Source: Ligustrum vulgare
Lineage: Eukaryota; Streptophyta; Magnoliopsida; Lamiales; Oleaceae
Direction of reading: 5' to 3'
Assembly: GCA_963555705.1 (NCBI GenBank)
Contig: OY743184.1
Span: 25,692,639 to 25,756,638 of the forward strand
DNA: 64,000 nt
Position numbers and translations under genes: made by a program. Position 1 is the first letter of the stretch. Each line of letters begins with the position of its first letter. The notes under the pieces are model-generated. The model searched no databases and was not told the origin of the DNA. It saw only the letters and a list, made by a program, of their open reading frames with translations. Positions 1 through 11,491 of this stretch are shown here, one piece after another.

Positions 1-61
1 ATCTTCTGCTTTCTTAAAATAAATTGATGTAACACAGTAAATAATCCATTATGTTGAACAG

Positions 62-1531
62 GTGAAAGGTGAACCAAATATTTCTTATATTTGTTCTCGG
101 TACTATCGCGCGCCTGAGCTGATATTTGGGGCAACTGAATACACAACTGCAATTGATGTATGGTCTGTTGGCTGTGTTCTTGCTGAACTTCTTCTTGGAC
201 AGGTTCTTCACAAGTCTCTGCACACTTCTCTTAAGATCCCGATAATTAATGTAGTGAACTTGATGATATTTGCTTCTCCTTTTTCACTGGTAGCCTCTCT
301 TTCCTGGTGAGAGTGGAGTCGATCAGCTTGTGGAAATCATCAAGGTAACCCTGTCACCAATTTATAAATGAGCATACGCTCAAATTGCTTCAAGTAAACC
401 ATTGAGTTTTAAAATTAATAATTTTATATGGGTGAAAGTCGGAGAATAGTTTCTTATTTGACAGTAAAGTACGAGTTACTTTCAAATTATTATTATTGTG
501 TTGCTAAACTGAAAAGTGCTTTCTTTAAGTACGGGTTACTTAAAAGTGAAAATTATCTGACTGTAAAGTATGATTTTCTTATTTGAAAGTAAAAAAGTAA
601 CATATCCTAAACTTATTTGGAAATGGAAAGTGCTTTTTTATAAGCTTAGCTGAGAACATGCTCTAATGGCATCTTGATAGTAGCACAACATGACTTTCAT
701 TGAGCTAAAAATCTGAGCTCATATTTTTCCTGTAGGTGCTTGGAACCCCAACTCGTGAGGAAATAAAATGTATGAATCCAAATTATACAGAGTTCAAGTT
801 CCCACAAATCAAGGCTCACCCTTGGCACAAGGTGATGATCTTTATCTCTTCTGATGTTTTTATGCTAATGCTTTTGCATGCATACTGAATTGTTTGATTT
901 CTCTTTTCTTCTGCGCGCAGATTTTCCACAAACGAACGCCTCCTGAAGCTGTGGATCTTGTGTCAAGACTTCTTCAATACTCACCCAATCTGAGGTGTAA
1001 TGCTGTAAGTACCTACTATAGGTTTTGTAGCATATGTTATTATTATTGTTATTATTATTGTTGTTGTTGTTATTTGTTTCTTTATCAGTAGTTTGTAGTC
1101 TGTGCCTCGAGGGACATCTTATTAATTCATTTCAAGTTGCAACCAGCCCTATATCAAATGTGATTATTCTTATCATAGTTGCAAATTATTGACATCTGTA
1201 TTTTCTTCTGTTCAATTAATTTTGTCTTACTTTTGCAGTTGGAGGCCTGTATCCACCCCTTTTTCGATGAACTTCGTGATCCTAATACACGTCTTCCTAA
1301 TGGCCGTCCATTGCCACCTCTTTTTAACTTCAAACCGCAAGGTCTGCTTACCGTCTTCTTTTCCCTCCTTGCACTGTTCTTCTTTCATCAAGTTAATATT
1401 GTTTTCGCTATCTTTCTCCTGACCGTACCGTAATTCTTGCATTTACAGAATTGAAAGGTGCATCTTCAGAGCTCTTGTCTAAACTCCTACCAGAACATGC
1501 TAAGAAGCAATGTCTCTTCCTTGGTTTCTAA
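62..1531 (+). CDS. Shaggy/GSK3-like protein kinase, 3' six coding exons (partial)
   Basis: C-terminal 185 residues of a plant GSK3/shaggy-like Ser/Thr kinase (a CMGC kinase family acting in brassinosteroid, stress and developmental signalling). I splice exons 62-202, 294-344, 736-831, 921-1004, 1239-1341 and 1449-1531, all with GT-AG borders and conserved phase; the stop TAA is 1529-1531. Exon one starts inside the activation loop and carries the GSK3 regulatory tyrosine in [17 protein letters not shown], then the subdomain IX motif [16 protein letters not shown]. Later exons give [34 protein letters not shown], the [16 protein letters not shown] segment and the plant C-terminus [14 protein letters not shown] ending [13 protein letters not shown]. 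The ATP-binding lobe, HRD and DFG exons must lie upstream of base 1. All visible motifs are intact, so it is probably functional. The subgroup cannot be fixed from this part alone. Confidence 0.95.
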
Positions 1532-2100
1532 GGTTCCTTAGAATTCTCGTGTACCATGTGTATGCTTAAGACTAATTTGTTGTGTTTTATGTTTAATCTT
1601 TTGTTCTGACACATAACAACCTAGATTATCCTTTGTTGACTTAATTTGTTTGTGTAATTTAATGGGTAATTAGTGCGTCTTCATGTTACTCTATATGCCT
1701 ATACTTCGTATTCCATATCTCCATGTGACGTACTTCGTATTCCATATCTCCATGTGCTGCTGGCAGAAGAAAACAAGTTATCGTGTGATTTTCCTTAAAT
1801 GCCCTTGCTTAAATGTATAATTACTTGAAATGCAAATTGAAGTGTGAATGTAAATGTGAAGACTAGTTAATATATTCGTTGTTTCTGTATAATTAGTGGT
1901 GGCAATGGGCCAAGGTTCAGCCGTGATCGCCCAAGCTCGGTTCAGCTCTTTTGCTCAGCCCATTGGTCAACGAGCCAAGCCTCAGCCAGCTCTTGAATGA
2001 CAAATAAAGAGAGTATGGTTTGTTAATATGGTGGAGTAGCCTCGTCATGACAAATGAGAATGTTCCAAAAAACCAAAAAATCAAATGGGGTTTATTCAAT
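1532..2100. other. 3' flank of kinase gene with 26-bp direct repeat
   Basis: Kinase 3' UTR and flank. A 26-bp unit beginning TACTTCGTATTCC is repeated exactly at 1702-1727 and 1731-1756, three bases apart. From about 1895 the sequence (TAGTGGTGGCAATGGGCC, then G+C-richer bases) resembles the terminal region of plant hAT-type elements, but I find no matching opposite end. No coding exon seen. Confidence 0.5.
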
Positions 2101-3135
2101 GTAGATTTTGAAAGACATTTAATTTTTTTTAATGGATTTTTTATAATATATTTCGTTGGATTTTATTAATTTTTATGGGTGTGTATAGGCTTTCAAAGAT
2201 TTTTACAAATTTTTATTTAGAGGACTTTCATATACTTACAAAAAATTTTGTAGACTTTTATTTAAAAGACTTTCATAGACTTTCAAAAATGTTTACAGAC
2301 TTGTTTTTTCAATTGAAAATTTTGAATATTAATATATTAATTTTACTATGACGTGAAAATTAATTTTTAATAATAATCATATGTCAAGTAAATCAAAAAA
2401 CATGGTGTGAGAGATAAATAGTTTTAATATTGAGAAATATTTGTGATAAAATGAGAGAAATAAAATTATGTTTGATATCGACATAAAAATTGTATTATGT
2501 TCATAAATTTTTTAAAAATATTTTTAATATATAATTTTTTTATAAATTTCGATTGACTTTCAATTAATTTATTTGAATATACAAATCTTTCTAGAGAAAA
2601 TTTTAAAATTACTTTGGTTAATTATTAATTATTTTGATACAATTTAATTATTATTTTTGTATAAGATCTTATAAAATTTTAATTGGATCTATTTTCATAG
2701 AAAAATTGAAGAAAATGATAAAAAAGAAGAGAGTCAAAATATAAAGAAAAAATTAAAAAGAAAAAAAATTAACAAATTGAAGGGAATAAAAATAATGATT
2801 TTTTTTTTTTTTTGAATTTAAAACAATGATTTATTTAGTCATAGGTTTAAGTTTTCTAAAATTAAAATGAAAGAATGAAGAAAAATATAGAAGAAACAAA
2901 ATTATAATGTAAAATATATATATTTTTAATTAAAGTCTTTCAAAATCTTGGAAATTAATGAGAGACAAATAAAAAGATTTTGTGATTGTACTATCTGTTT
3001 AGAAGTTAGTACATACAGGATTTCGTAGGAGTCTTTAAAAGTCATTGACATTTTAAATAAGACATGACTTTTAAAGACTTACTTTTAAAAGTCTTTATCT
3101 AATACACCGTAACTTGACTTTTATGGACTTTTGGG
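2101..3135. repeat. AT-rich block with inverted GACTTT/AAAGTC-rich arms
   Basis: Very AT-rich, no coding potential. About 2185-2305 is dense in the motif GACTTTCA (for example AAGACTTTCATAGACTTTCA), and about 2935-3125 carries the complementary AAAGTCTTT motif (for example TTTTAAAAGTCTTTATC). Two repeat-rich arms around an AT-rich centre suggest a decayed foldback or MITE-type element, but I could not define termini or a target duplication. Confidence 0.3.
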
Positions 3136-5398
3136 GAAGTTGCAATGATGTTGCGTAATGAAACTCACTTTTACTATCTGTCACAATGAAAATCTTAATT
3201 TTAAAATTGTCATCTTGTAGTAAATGAATTGTAAATATAACATCCAAATTGTATTAAATAATTTAGAAATTAATTAAATTGAAATAACCAAGATTTAGTC
3301 ACACTAACCAAAATCGTAACTGAATATATCATATTTTCAAAAACAAAGCCAACAGGAAGATGAATCTGATAATTCTGTAACTGAACATATCAAATCAAAA
3401 AATTCAAAGGCTGAAATCATGGGAAATTGTAACTAAGACATCCGTTCCGGCAAACTGAGAAAAATCTGAATCGGGTTAACATGTCAAACTTGTCATTGTG
3501 TGAATTGTTTGTTTACAAGCAATATAATATTACATTTTCATATATCTAGCTTAAAAATTGATTATAAATATAAAGAATGTAACTTAGTAGATACATACAC
3601 TCAAAGGTAAAAAAATGATATTAATTCATTTTCATACAGTGAGTCGTTTTCACTGATACCATTTAATAGCCCATGTGAGTTGAAGGCTTTGCAAACTATC
3701 TGACATGTTTTCAAAAGGACTAAAATGCAATTATACCGGATGTTTACAAAAGAAAAAAAAAAATCCAAACAACCTGAGCATTTCTAGAAACAAAATTGAA
3801 TATTTGATACCCCCCCCCCCCCCTCCCCCTCCCCCTCCCGAGAAGCATAATTTAGATGGAAAGGATTTCCATAAACGCCTCCATCCCCGCTGATAGTAAA
3901 TAAACATTTATCCATCTAATTTGTACAATATATTTTTTGCAACAGGAAGTAGGGCGTGGGATGACGGGCAGGCAAATGAATATCAGTTGTGTTCATTAAC
4001 TACAGGGAAAACTGAATTGTGATGTTCTCTAACAGATTACATTAGAATAAACTATATGAATTTACCTCTAAAGGATTTTATCTATTTATCAATGCAATAA
4101 AGGTGTTATTTCATAGGTGTCACAAAATCATTTCTGTTGGATTTATGGTTCTCAAAAGGGTGAGTGTGAGCACTAGGGATAACTTCTATGGAAATAAATA
4201 ACGCATAACATATCGGAATCATTTTCATTCATGATAAAATGCATAACAGATAATCACAAATCCTTAAATGGATGTATCCAATCAATATTTCAAACTCAAA
4301 GCCAGTCTACATGGAAAATGGAACTGACACTTCCATTCCGGAAATAATGTATAACTGAGAATCACCATTATACTGATTGATTCAATGAAACCATTCTAGA
4401 ATTTGAAATCAGCGTTTATATGTGAATCCATTAAATCGTCAAGAATCAGAGAACATTCCACCAGTTGTTCCTTGTTCAATAAGTCAGACGAGAATCCTTT
4501 GATATCCATCAATTATTAGAGAATATATATTTCAGCATCAAATCAATGTACCCCCACTCGATTTTCCTATCAGAAGTTTCAGATCATGCACGTGTGATTT
4601 TAGTTGATACTAAAGATCATAGCATCTATCAATTGATGCCCCACGTGCTGCTGATGCTCCGTTCAGTCTAGACTGAAGCATGAACATCAGTGAAGTTAAG
4701 AACCTGGAATCTGTTCCATGTTGTAATGCATCTAATCTCTGAGAAATTATGACTGATATTTTAAATAATTGATCACACAAAGGTCAATGTGCCATTGGAC
4801 AGTTTCTTCAACATATAGTTTTAAGATTTGATCACGTGTAAGAAGACTGACTTACCATGGTGTAATTCAAAATCACAGGACACGTCGCTGATTATTTTTA
4901 GTTGACAAGTTAAAAACTAATGCACTTGAAGCATAAAAGGTCTAGAACTAAAAGGAAAATTTATTCCTCTTTAAGATTTGAAAGAAATAGTGAGAGTGCC
5001 ATGAATAAAAGTGATCATGCATAGCTTGAAAATAAATGAAAAAACTAGAATTTAGCCACAATTTTAGTACAATCGAATCAGTCATATTGGGGGTACTTAC
5101 AAAAGTGGAATTTATCTCTAACCCCACCTTGTAAACACGGTCATTTCCATGAATAATAAAGATTATTATGTAACTAGAATACAAGAAAAATTATATTATA
5201 ATCTGTTCTCAAAAGCTAGAGGATTCAATCAATCCGAACAAATACAGTAAAGATAAATTAAAGCATATTAAACCAGAGTTGACTCCTCATTTTTAACCCT
5301 ATAATATCACAAAATGAGGTACAACAATTCGATTCCATAAGCCACCAGGTCCATCATCCGTAACCCCAATCGATGCTCAGGAGAGCGTCCATAGTACT
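3136..5398. other. Intergenic, no gene seen
   Basis: No exon-like reading frame with recognisable protein. The main landmark is a homopolymer-like C tract at about 3811-3839 (13 C then CT-interrupted C runs), which could be hard to sequence through. Confidence 0.4.
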
Positions 5399-5407
5399 AG
5401 CACGTAG

Positions 5408-5930
5408 ATGAGGAGTTGCAATTACATTCTCAGTTGCACCAACTTGGCGTCCTCGGGTGGAGGCTCCTCTGAGAAAACATCAAGTGCATCTTCTTCATAT
5501 TGTAAAGATAAATTGAGGGGACTTTGGATTCTGATTCAACTGGTTCTTGTTCTTTTTCTTGAGGTTTTTCTTCTTAAGTATCTTCTACTTTCAACATTGC
5601 AGCTTCTTCATAGTGCTGATTCTTGTGTTATCCAATGTCTTCTTCCTTCAAAAGCCAAAAAAAGGAAGCTATTACCACCCCTAAAAAATAATTATAAGCA
5701 AGACATTGGAATGAAAATAACTATATGTTTGTGTTAATATTAGATGAAAGAAGGGGGAAAAAAAAAGGGATCTCACTAACACAAAATGATACCTTGTTGA
5801 GCTCTTGAATACTTTCAAAAAATAATAACAGCTATTGCTGCCGAAGAACCTACTTATTTGTACAAGCTTAAGTGTTTTAGATGAAAGACGAATGAAATCA
5901 AGAAACATCATTTCCATAGCTTGCATTGCA
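5408..5930 (-). pseudogene. Unrecognised gene remnant, acidic tail
   Basis: The minus strand has two exon-like stretches that I cannot assign. About 5750-5930 reads AMEMMFLDFIRLSSKTLKLV and ends near a GT donor (AACAAG/GTATCA). About 5408-5640 reads an acidic segment in two frames: HYEEAAMLKVEDT, a stop, EEKPQEKEQEPVESESK, then a frame change to LQYEEDALDVFSEEPPPED and a terminal stop after KLVQLRM. Composition (Glu/Pro-rich tail, clean terminal stop) looks like a real C-terminus broken by one stop and one frameshift. Function unknown. Confidence 0.3.
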
Positions 5931-6286
5931 TCAAGCGAAAATGTCAGTGGAAGGGATGAAGATCAAATATAAGTTAATACTCTCAATTTTCATATTTAGA
6001 CATATTCTCAAACACTTGGAGACTATCCAGTAGTGTAGTTATAGAATAGCCCTTCTGAACAGATTATAGCCCATTCTAAAATGTAAATTATGAGTTTGAT
6101 CATGTCCCACCTTGAAGCAATAATATCAAATTCTTTCACATTGCTGATACTCACGCATCATTGCTGAAAACGATTTCGATTGCTTTACCTCAGAATTTGT
6201 AGATGTTTGGATAGATATTTTAATTCCGATGCCAGAAAATATTGTTTTCTCTGTGATTGTAACCCATAATTCGAATTTTAGTTTGT

Positions 6287-6371
6287 ACAGAATATCCGTG
6301 GAGAGGAGAACTTTTTCTTCCTTAAAGAGATGGAGGAGAATCTGGATACGTTACTTGCGCAAATCTCTAAG
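6287..6371 (+). pseudogene. Isolated exon-like segment, unrecognised
   Basis: After a pyrimidine-poor acceptor-like TTTGTACAG, the frame reads NIRGEENFFFLKEMEENLD then TLLAQISK and meets a donor-like AAG/GTTAGT. It is open and protein-like but has no partner exon nearby. I do not recognise the family; it may be a captured or stranded exon. A TTTA microsatellite follows at about 6391-6416. Confidence 0.3.
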
Positions 6372-6659
6372 GTTAGTTTTAGTTTTGAAGTTTATTTATT
6401 TATTTATTTATTTATTATTTTCTTGAGTTGGATGGCATTTCTCCGATTTAATTTGGTGTAAATGGGATATATCAATTATTGATTTTATTGAGGTTAAATA
6501 TCCTATTTAGTGTATTTCACATGGGTTATGGACAAAATTCCACTAAAATATATCTTACTTGCTTTGTGTTTATATTGTAACAATCATGTCATCTATTCCT
6601 AGTAAGATGCTATTTATTAATTTAAACTAAAATGAGATATTATTAGTTTTTAACTAGTA

Positions 6660-7250
6660 TAATAATTGTTTCTAATCGCAAGTGTAGGGAGCACATAAGT
6701 AATAAATTGGACTTTTGAGTTCGAATATCGTACTCATATCGCATTGGTATTTCAATCTTCTCAAATAGCTCAAATGCTTGACCAATTGTTTTTGTAGTCA
6801 AAGTTCCATTTGATGATGAATCGATCATGCTCTTAAAATGGGGAAATAGCCATTCATAGAAAAAATTCATTTGATCACCTCTATTGATCCCATGATTTGA
6901 GCACTTCTTGAGCATGCTTTTGAATCCATTCCAAGCATCATCGAAATATTTAACATCATGTTGCTGCAACACTGTTATTTCATGTCCGAGCTTGGAAACC
7001 TTTGCTGGAGGCATGAATTTTGTACAAAACTTTTGAACCAAGTCATTCCAAGTAGTTATACTTGTAGCGGGACGAGAATCCAGTCAGTCGATTGTCTTGC
7101 CCCTTAAAGTATATGGAAATAACCTAAGTCTAATTGCATCATCCGACACACCCTGGTATTTGAAGTGTTCACACATGTCCAAAAATTTTGAGACATGTGT
7201 ATGTAGGTTTTCGTCAGGTCTTTATGGAATTGTTGTCCTTTTTGAAATAT
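6660..7250 (-). pseudogene. Ty3/gypsy (Athila-like) gag remnant abutting LTR end
   Basis: Minus-strand gag (capsid) remnant. It reads RPDENLHTHVSKFLDMCEHF, then DDAIRLRLFPYTLRGKTID, an in-frame TGA where a Trp is expected, then TSITTWNDLVQKFCTKF and FKSMLKKCSNHG. The layout matches the intact gag at the right edge of this window (DDAIRLRLLPYTLRD, TTWDDLARKFCNKYF). At about 6660-6730 the gag runs directly into sequence resembling the 3' end of the LTR (minus strand AACTCAAAAGTCCAATTTAT and CACTTGCGATT), so everything between gag and the end of the 3' LTR appears deleted. Confidence 0.65.
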
Positions 7251-7649
7251 ATTTATGACATTTGTTTTAGTTGAAAGTTCGTCATCCCAAAAGGTGGATA
7301 TACAATATTGGATTGACTTTGAATCACTCGAGGTGTCATAAAGTCACCAACCAGTATGTCATCCTCATCCACAGGCTCAATACAGGCAACCTGGATTGTT
7401 ATTTGCCAATTCTTTTTGTTTTTGATTTATTTAATTCTTTTGATTCTCTTAACCTACGGTGTAAAGTATGTTCTATTTCATGGTTAACTTCAAAAAGATT
7501 CTCTTGTTTCGAACATAGCATACATAATTATAAGGAAACAAAATAACTACTAACTAAACTAAAACTAAAAATTACAAAAATAAACTAACTAAACTAGTAA
7601 AGCAGCAAAAAGTCCGAATTATTGAACGTAACCTAAAAATAAATTTAAA

Positions 7650-8560
7650 CTACAATCCTCGAAAACGATGCCAAAAACTCGTTGCTAACCGTAAGTATAC
7701 GGATCTTATAAATAATAAAGTGGACATTTGAGTTTGGATAGCATACCAATAGAGATTGAGTAAATTGTATTTTAGATTAAATTTCTTACCGGAACAAGGA
7801 AATTCAATTGAAATTTGTTTGAATGAATCTAAACAAAGAAATAAAATAAGAAAACAATAAAAATTTGATTTTTATAAAATAAATAAAAACAAGCATGTTG
7901 GAAATTGAGAACCCACTTTAACTCTATCTTTATATTTTGACTTCATTGTTTAATTACAATACATGGGGCTTTTAAAATCTGTATTCCTAATGTTATTTAA
8001 GTCCTGTCTCGAGGATGCATTAAAAGTCTTTTTTTTTTTTAAATGTAACTTAACTATATCTCTATGACAAATGAACACGAGAAAAGTTGGCCAGAAATTT
8101 GTATAAGATTCACAATTTAATTACTCAAACTCATGAATTATATTAATTAAACAAACAATCAAAATATAGAGTCAATAAATTAAAGTTTCATCACAATTCT
8201 AACACCTAACGTTTAGCCTAGATACATGAATGAAAAAAATTACAAGATAAATTAAAAGAGGTCACCCCGTTCATCTCATTGCTCTTGTATTTTCAATCTT
8301 ACTTTTGGCTTCGCGTGGATCACTCGACAATTGAACACCAATTTGACATGAAAACTCACAAGTTGGGAACCCCTAATTCGTGCAAGACAATAGGTATTTA
8401 TAGTTTTTGTCGACCTCTAGGTCAGAGAATGAAAATCTGTTGAAATCCTCGTATAAAAACCCAACAATTGGTCCAATTGAAAGGCGCGCAGCCGCGTAGT
8501 TCAGTTAAAACCGGATCTGTTGATTGCACTTGACATCGCGCGATCGCCCAGTAGAGTCTC
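7650..8560 (-). repeat. LTR-proximal part of Athila-like element (minus)
   Basis: Read on the minus strand, 7672-7655 (TGGCATCGTTTTCGAGGA) is a degenerate primer-binding site resembling the tRNA-Asp type TGGCGCCGTTGCCGGGGA, following LTR-end-like sequence. The stretch to about 8560 shares general character with the two better LTRs here (12716 and 61377), including a G+C-richer patch with GATCGC near 8540. The outer LTR boundary is not found. Confidence 0.4.
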
Positions 8561-9297
8561 ACGTGGCCGTGCATTATATTGGGTAATGTGCAATTTCAAT
8601 TTTTGAATTCCTTTAAGTTGGTCCTCGTCTTTTATTTGCACTTCTGGTCCTTCATCTTTCAATTGTGACAATTTGGTTTATATGCTTTTGATTCATTCTC
8701 TTTTGTTCCTTGTTCTCCTCAATTGACTCTTTGCACCTCTTCATCTATACATTTTAACTGCAATAATCACCCTATTCTTCAACGTTTACTTCATTTGCAT
8801 CATTTCTTCAACTTTTGGCTATTTTTCTTAGTGAGTAGCGCACAACACGTTGTACATTGACTAAGCTCAACACCCAGCTACTACGAGTATCCACTCACTT
8901 GACATCCACGGAGAGCAGGATAGCTTAGGATCCGTCGGCCCTTCTTTGAGGTAGCAACAGACATGCCCCCGGGAAGTTTTTGATCTTTATCTTTGTACTT
9001 TGCCTTATTTTCATTATTATCTTTGCGTTTACATTGAGGACGTTGTACTATTTCGTTTGGAGGTGGTGTATTCAGTTGTACATCATATTATTTGGGTCTG
9101 TATAACTTCCATTCACGTTTAAGATAAAAAATTTCAATTTTACAATTGTCACTTAAATCCATTTTGTTGATTTTTTAGAATTGTTATTTTTCGATTTTTG
9201 GGATCGTTTAGATAAAAAAATAAAAATATTTTTGTTGATATGTTTGCCGCCTATGATGTAATTCGGATTTACTTATCTACTTTAGTTGGAATCTTGG
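8561..9297. other. Degenerate retroelement-derived intergenic sequence
   Basis: No gene. Around 9000-9075 the plus strand reads TTTGCGTTTACATTGAGGAC and then a purine-rich GTTTGGAGGTGGTG, which resembles the region just upstream of the 3' LTR in plant Ty3 elements. No matching LTR start follows. Confidence 0.3.
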
Positions 9298-9811
9298 TGT
9301 GACGACCCGAATTCTCTTCCATTCGAGTGCCACTAAAAGTGACTCATATCATATTATCGAGACTTAAATAGTAATGTAAAATTATTCAAAAGAATAATTT
9401 GAATCCCATAATTTTATTTGTGAATAAAAATAGAACATAATTTTCTTACATAAAGTTCAACATAATTATCTCATCAATCTTAACCACTTTTGCCACTTCC
9501 ATGTTGACCGCTTCGAACCTTCAATTATCTGAAAATGGTAAATATCGTGGAGTGAGATTTATAAAATCCCAGTAAGTATACCAAGCATAAATTTTCTTTT
9601 GAAAGCATATGGATCATTTTCATCATAACATAGGATAGGATCGAAATACTCATAAAGATAGGGAGACACAAGAATTTTACCGAACTTAAATGACAAGAAT
9701 TCTTATGTGTAGCGCTACTAAACTCCGGTCCCCTTAGCATAATCATAAACATATCATATGGAACCCATAACAATCTTGTGAGATTGATTTCATAGCAATG
9801 ATCCAAACATT

Positions 9812-10475
9812 TTCATAAAAACATAAGATATACTTACTTGTCATAAAAACATACTTACTTTTCATAAAAACATAAGGTGTATTTACCTTTCATAAAAACA
9901 TACTTACTTTTCATAAAAACATAAGATATACTTACTTGTCATAAAAACATACTTACTTTTCATAAAAACATAAGGTGTATTTACCTTTCATAAAAACATA
10001 CTTACTTTTCATAAAAACATAAGATATACTTACTTGTCATAAAAACATACTTACTTTTCATAAAAACATAAGGTGTATTTACCTTTCATAAAAACATACT
10101 TACTTTTCATAAAAACATAAGATATACTTACTTGTCATAAAAACATACTTACTTTTCATAAAAACATAAGGTGTATTTACCTTTCATAAAAACATACTTA
10201 CTTTTCATAAAAACATAAGATATACTTACTTGTCATAAAAACATACTTACTTTTCATAAAAACATAAGGTGTATTTACCTTTCATAAAAACATACTTACT
10301 TTTCATAAAAACATAAGGTGTATTTACCTTTCATAAAAACATACTTACTTTTCATAAAAACATAAGATATACTTACTTGTCATAAAAACATACTTACTTT
10401 TCATAAAAACATAAGGTGTATTTACCTTTCATAAAAACATACTTACTTTTCATAAAAATATAAGATATACTTACT
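9812..10475. repeat. 98-bp higher-order tandem array in solo LTR
   Basis: Repeats of four sub-units, 28+21+28+21 bp, all beginning CATAAAAACATA. The 28-mers alternate between an AAGATATACTTACTTGT and an AAGGTGTATTTACCTTT form, giving a 98-bp period and nearly seven copies. Copies are almost identical, with one irregularity near 10290-10330 where the GGTGTA form occurs twice in succession. Confidence 0.9.
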
Positions 10476-10702
10476 TTTTAAAAGATTAAAATGAAGTGTA
10501 GTAGTAAATGGACCAAAACTTTCTTGACCACCTTGAATTTCTCTTACTTGTGGATTTTGTCAAGAGATTGGAAATAAGTGTATATGTGTAGAGTTGTGTG
10601 TAAAAGAGATGGGTTTAAATAGATGTATAAAGTTGGCATATTGTAAACATAATCATTCAATTCTATTAATTTTAACACATCCTTTTCTTAAAGTAAAGCA
10701 CC

Positions 10703-11190
10703 ATTCATATACTTTTCCATATTTATACAAATAATATGCTCTTCATGATTATATATAATGGAGTCTTATCAATCATTCATATACTTTTCCATATTTATAC
10801 AAATATTATGCTCTTCATGATTATATATAATGGAGTCTTATCAATCATTCATATACTTTTCCATATTTATACAAATATTATGCTCTTCATGATTATATAT
10901 AATGGAGTATATAAATCATTCATATACTTTTCCATATTTATACAAATATTATACTCTTCATGATTATATATAATGGAGTATATAAATCATTCATATACTT
11001 TTCCATATTTATACAAATATTATGCTCTTCATGATTACATATAATGGAGTCTTATCAATCATTCATATACTTTTCCATATTTATACAAATATTATACTCT
11101 TCATGATTATATATAATGGAGTATATAAATCATTCATATACTTTTCCATATTTATACAAATATTATGCTCTTCATGATTACATATAATGG
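10703..11190. repeat. 72-bp tandem array in solo LTR
   Basis: Unit starts ATTCATATACTTTTCC; starts at 10703, 10775, 10847, 10919, 10991, 11063 and 11135, exactly 72 bp apart. Two variants differ at the unit end (GTCTTATCAATC versus GTATATAAATC) and are interspersed. In the inferred minus orientation this lies upstream of the TATA-like region, i.e. a repeated U3 segment. An open frame running through three units is a by-product of the period being divisible by three. Confidence 0.9.
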
Positions 11191-11491
11191 AACCTCTCAT
11201 GCTTGCATATATTTTCTTAATTTAAATAATAAAAGTAATTTTTTGTACAAATAAATATTGGGATAACATTGAATTAAGTACTTAGACTTAATATACTTTA
11301 AATCAAGAGAATGGAGATATTTTTAGAAATTCGGAATTTAATTTAAAATCGAACGATCTCGATTATTTCTTGACTTGGCTATACGAATACGTCGTGGCGT
11401 TAACTTAATAAAAATGGGTGAAATAGTAGCGACACGATTTTCTATTAAAATAATTATTAATCGCGTAAAAATTCTTGGTCGCTACACTTGG

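Larger units (their letters stand above)
9298..11486 (-). mobile_element. Solo LTR, 2.19 kb, with CTTGG target-site duplication
   Basis: Ends are TGTGACGACC (9298) and GGTCGCTACA (11486), a TG...CA pair with 10-bp imperfect inverted ends, flanked by the identical 5-mers CTTGG at 9293-9297 and 11487-11491. There is no internal coding region, so this is a solo LTR left by recombination of a Ty3-type element. Orientation is inferred as minus: reading that way, a TATA-like region (minus strand of about 10615-10635) follows the 72-bp array and precedes the 98-bp array, so the former would sit in U3 and the latter in R/U5. The end resembles the LTR next to a primer-binding site at 57049, which supports the minus orientation. 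Confidence 0.8.

Noticed and set aside
1895..2000. hAT-like terminal sequence TAGTGGTGGCAATGGGCC
   Set aside because: No complementary end and no target duplication found, so not called as an element.
3705..3893. 62-codon frame with a run of prolines
   Set aside because: Produced by the C tract; no other protein-like property.
9812..10475. CRISPR-like regular repeats
   Set aside because: Units are contiguous with no unique spacers, and the genome is a plant; it is a tandem array.
10736..10963. Open reading frame of 75 codons with repeated peptide
   Set aside because: It only reflects the 72-bp tandem array, whose period is a multiple of three.
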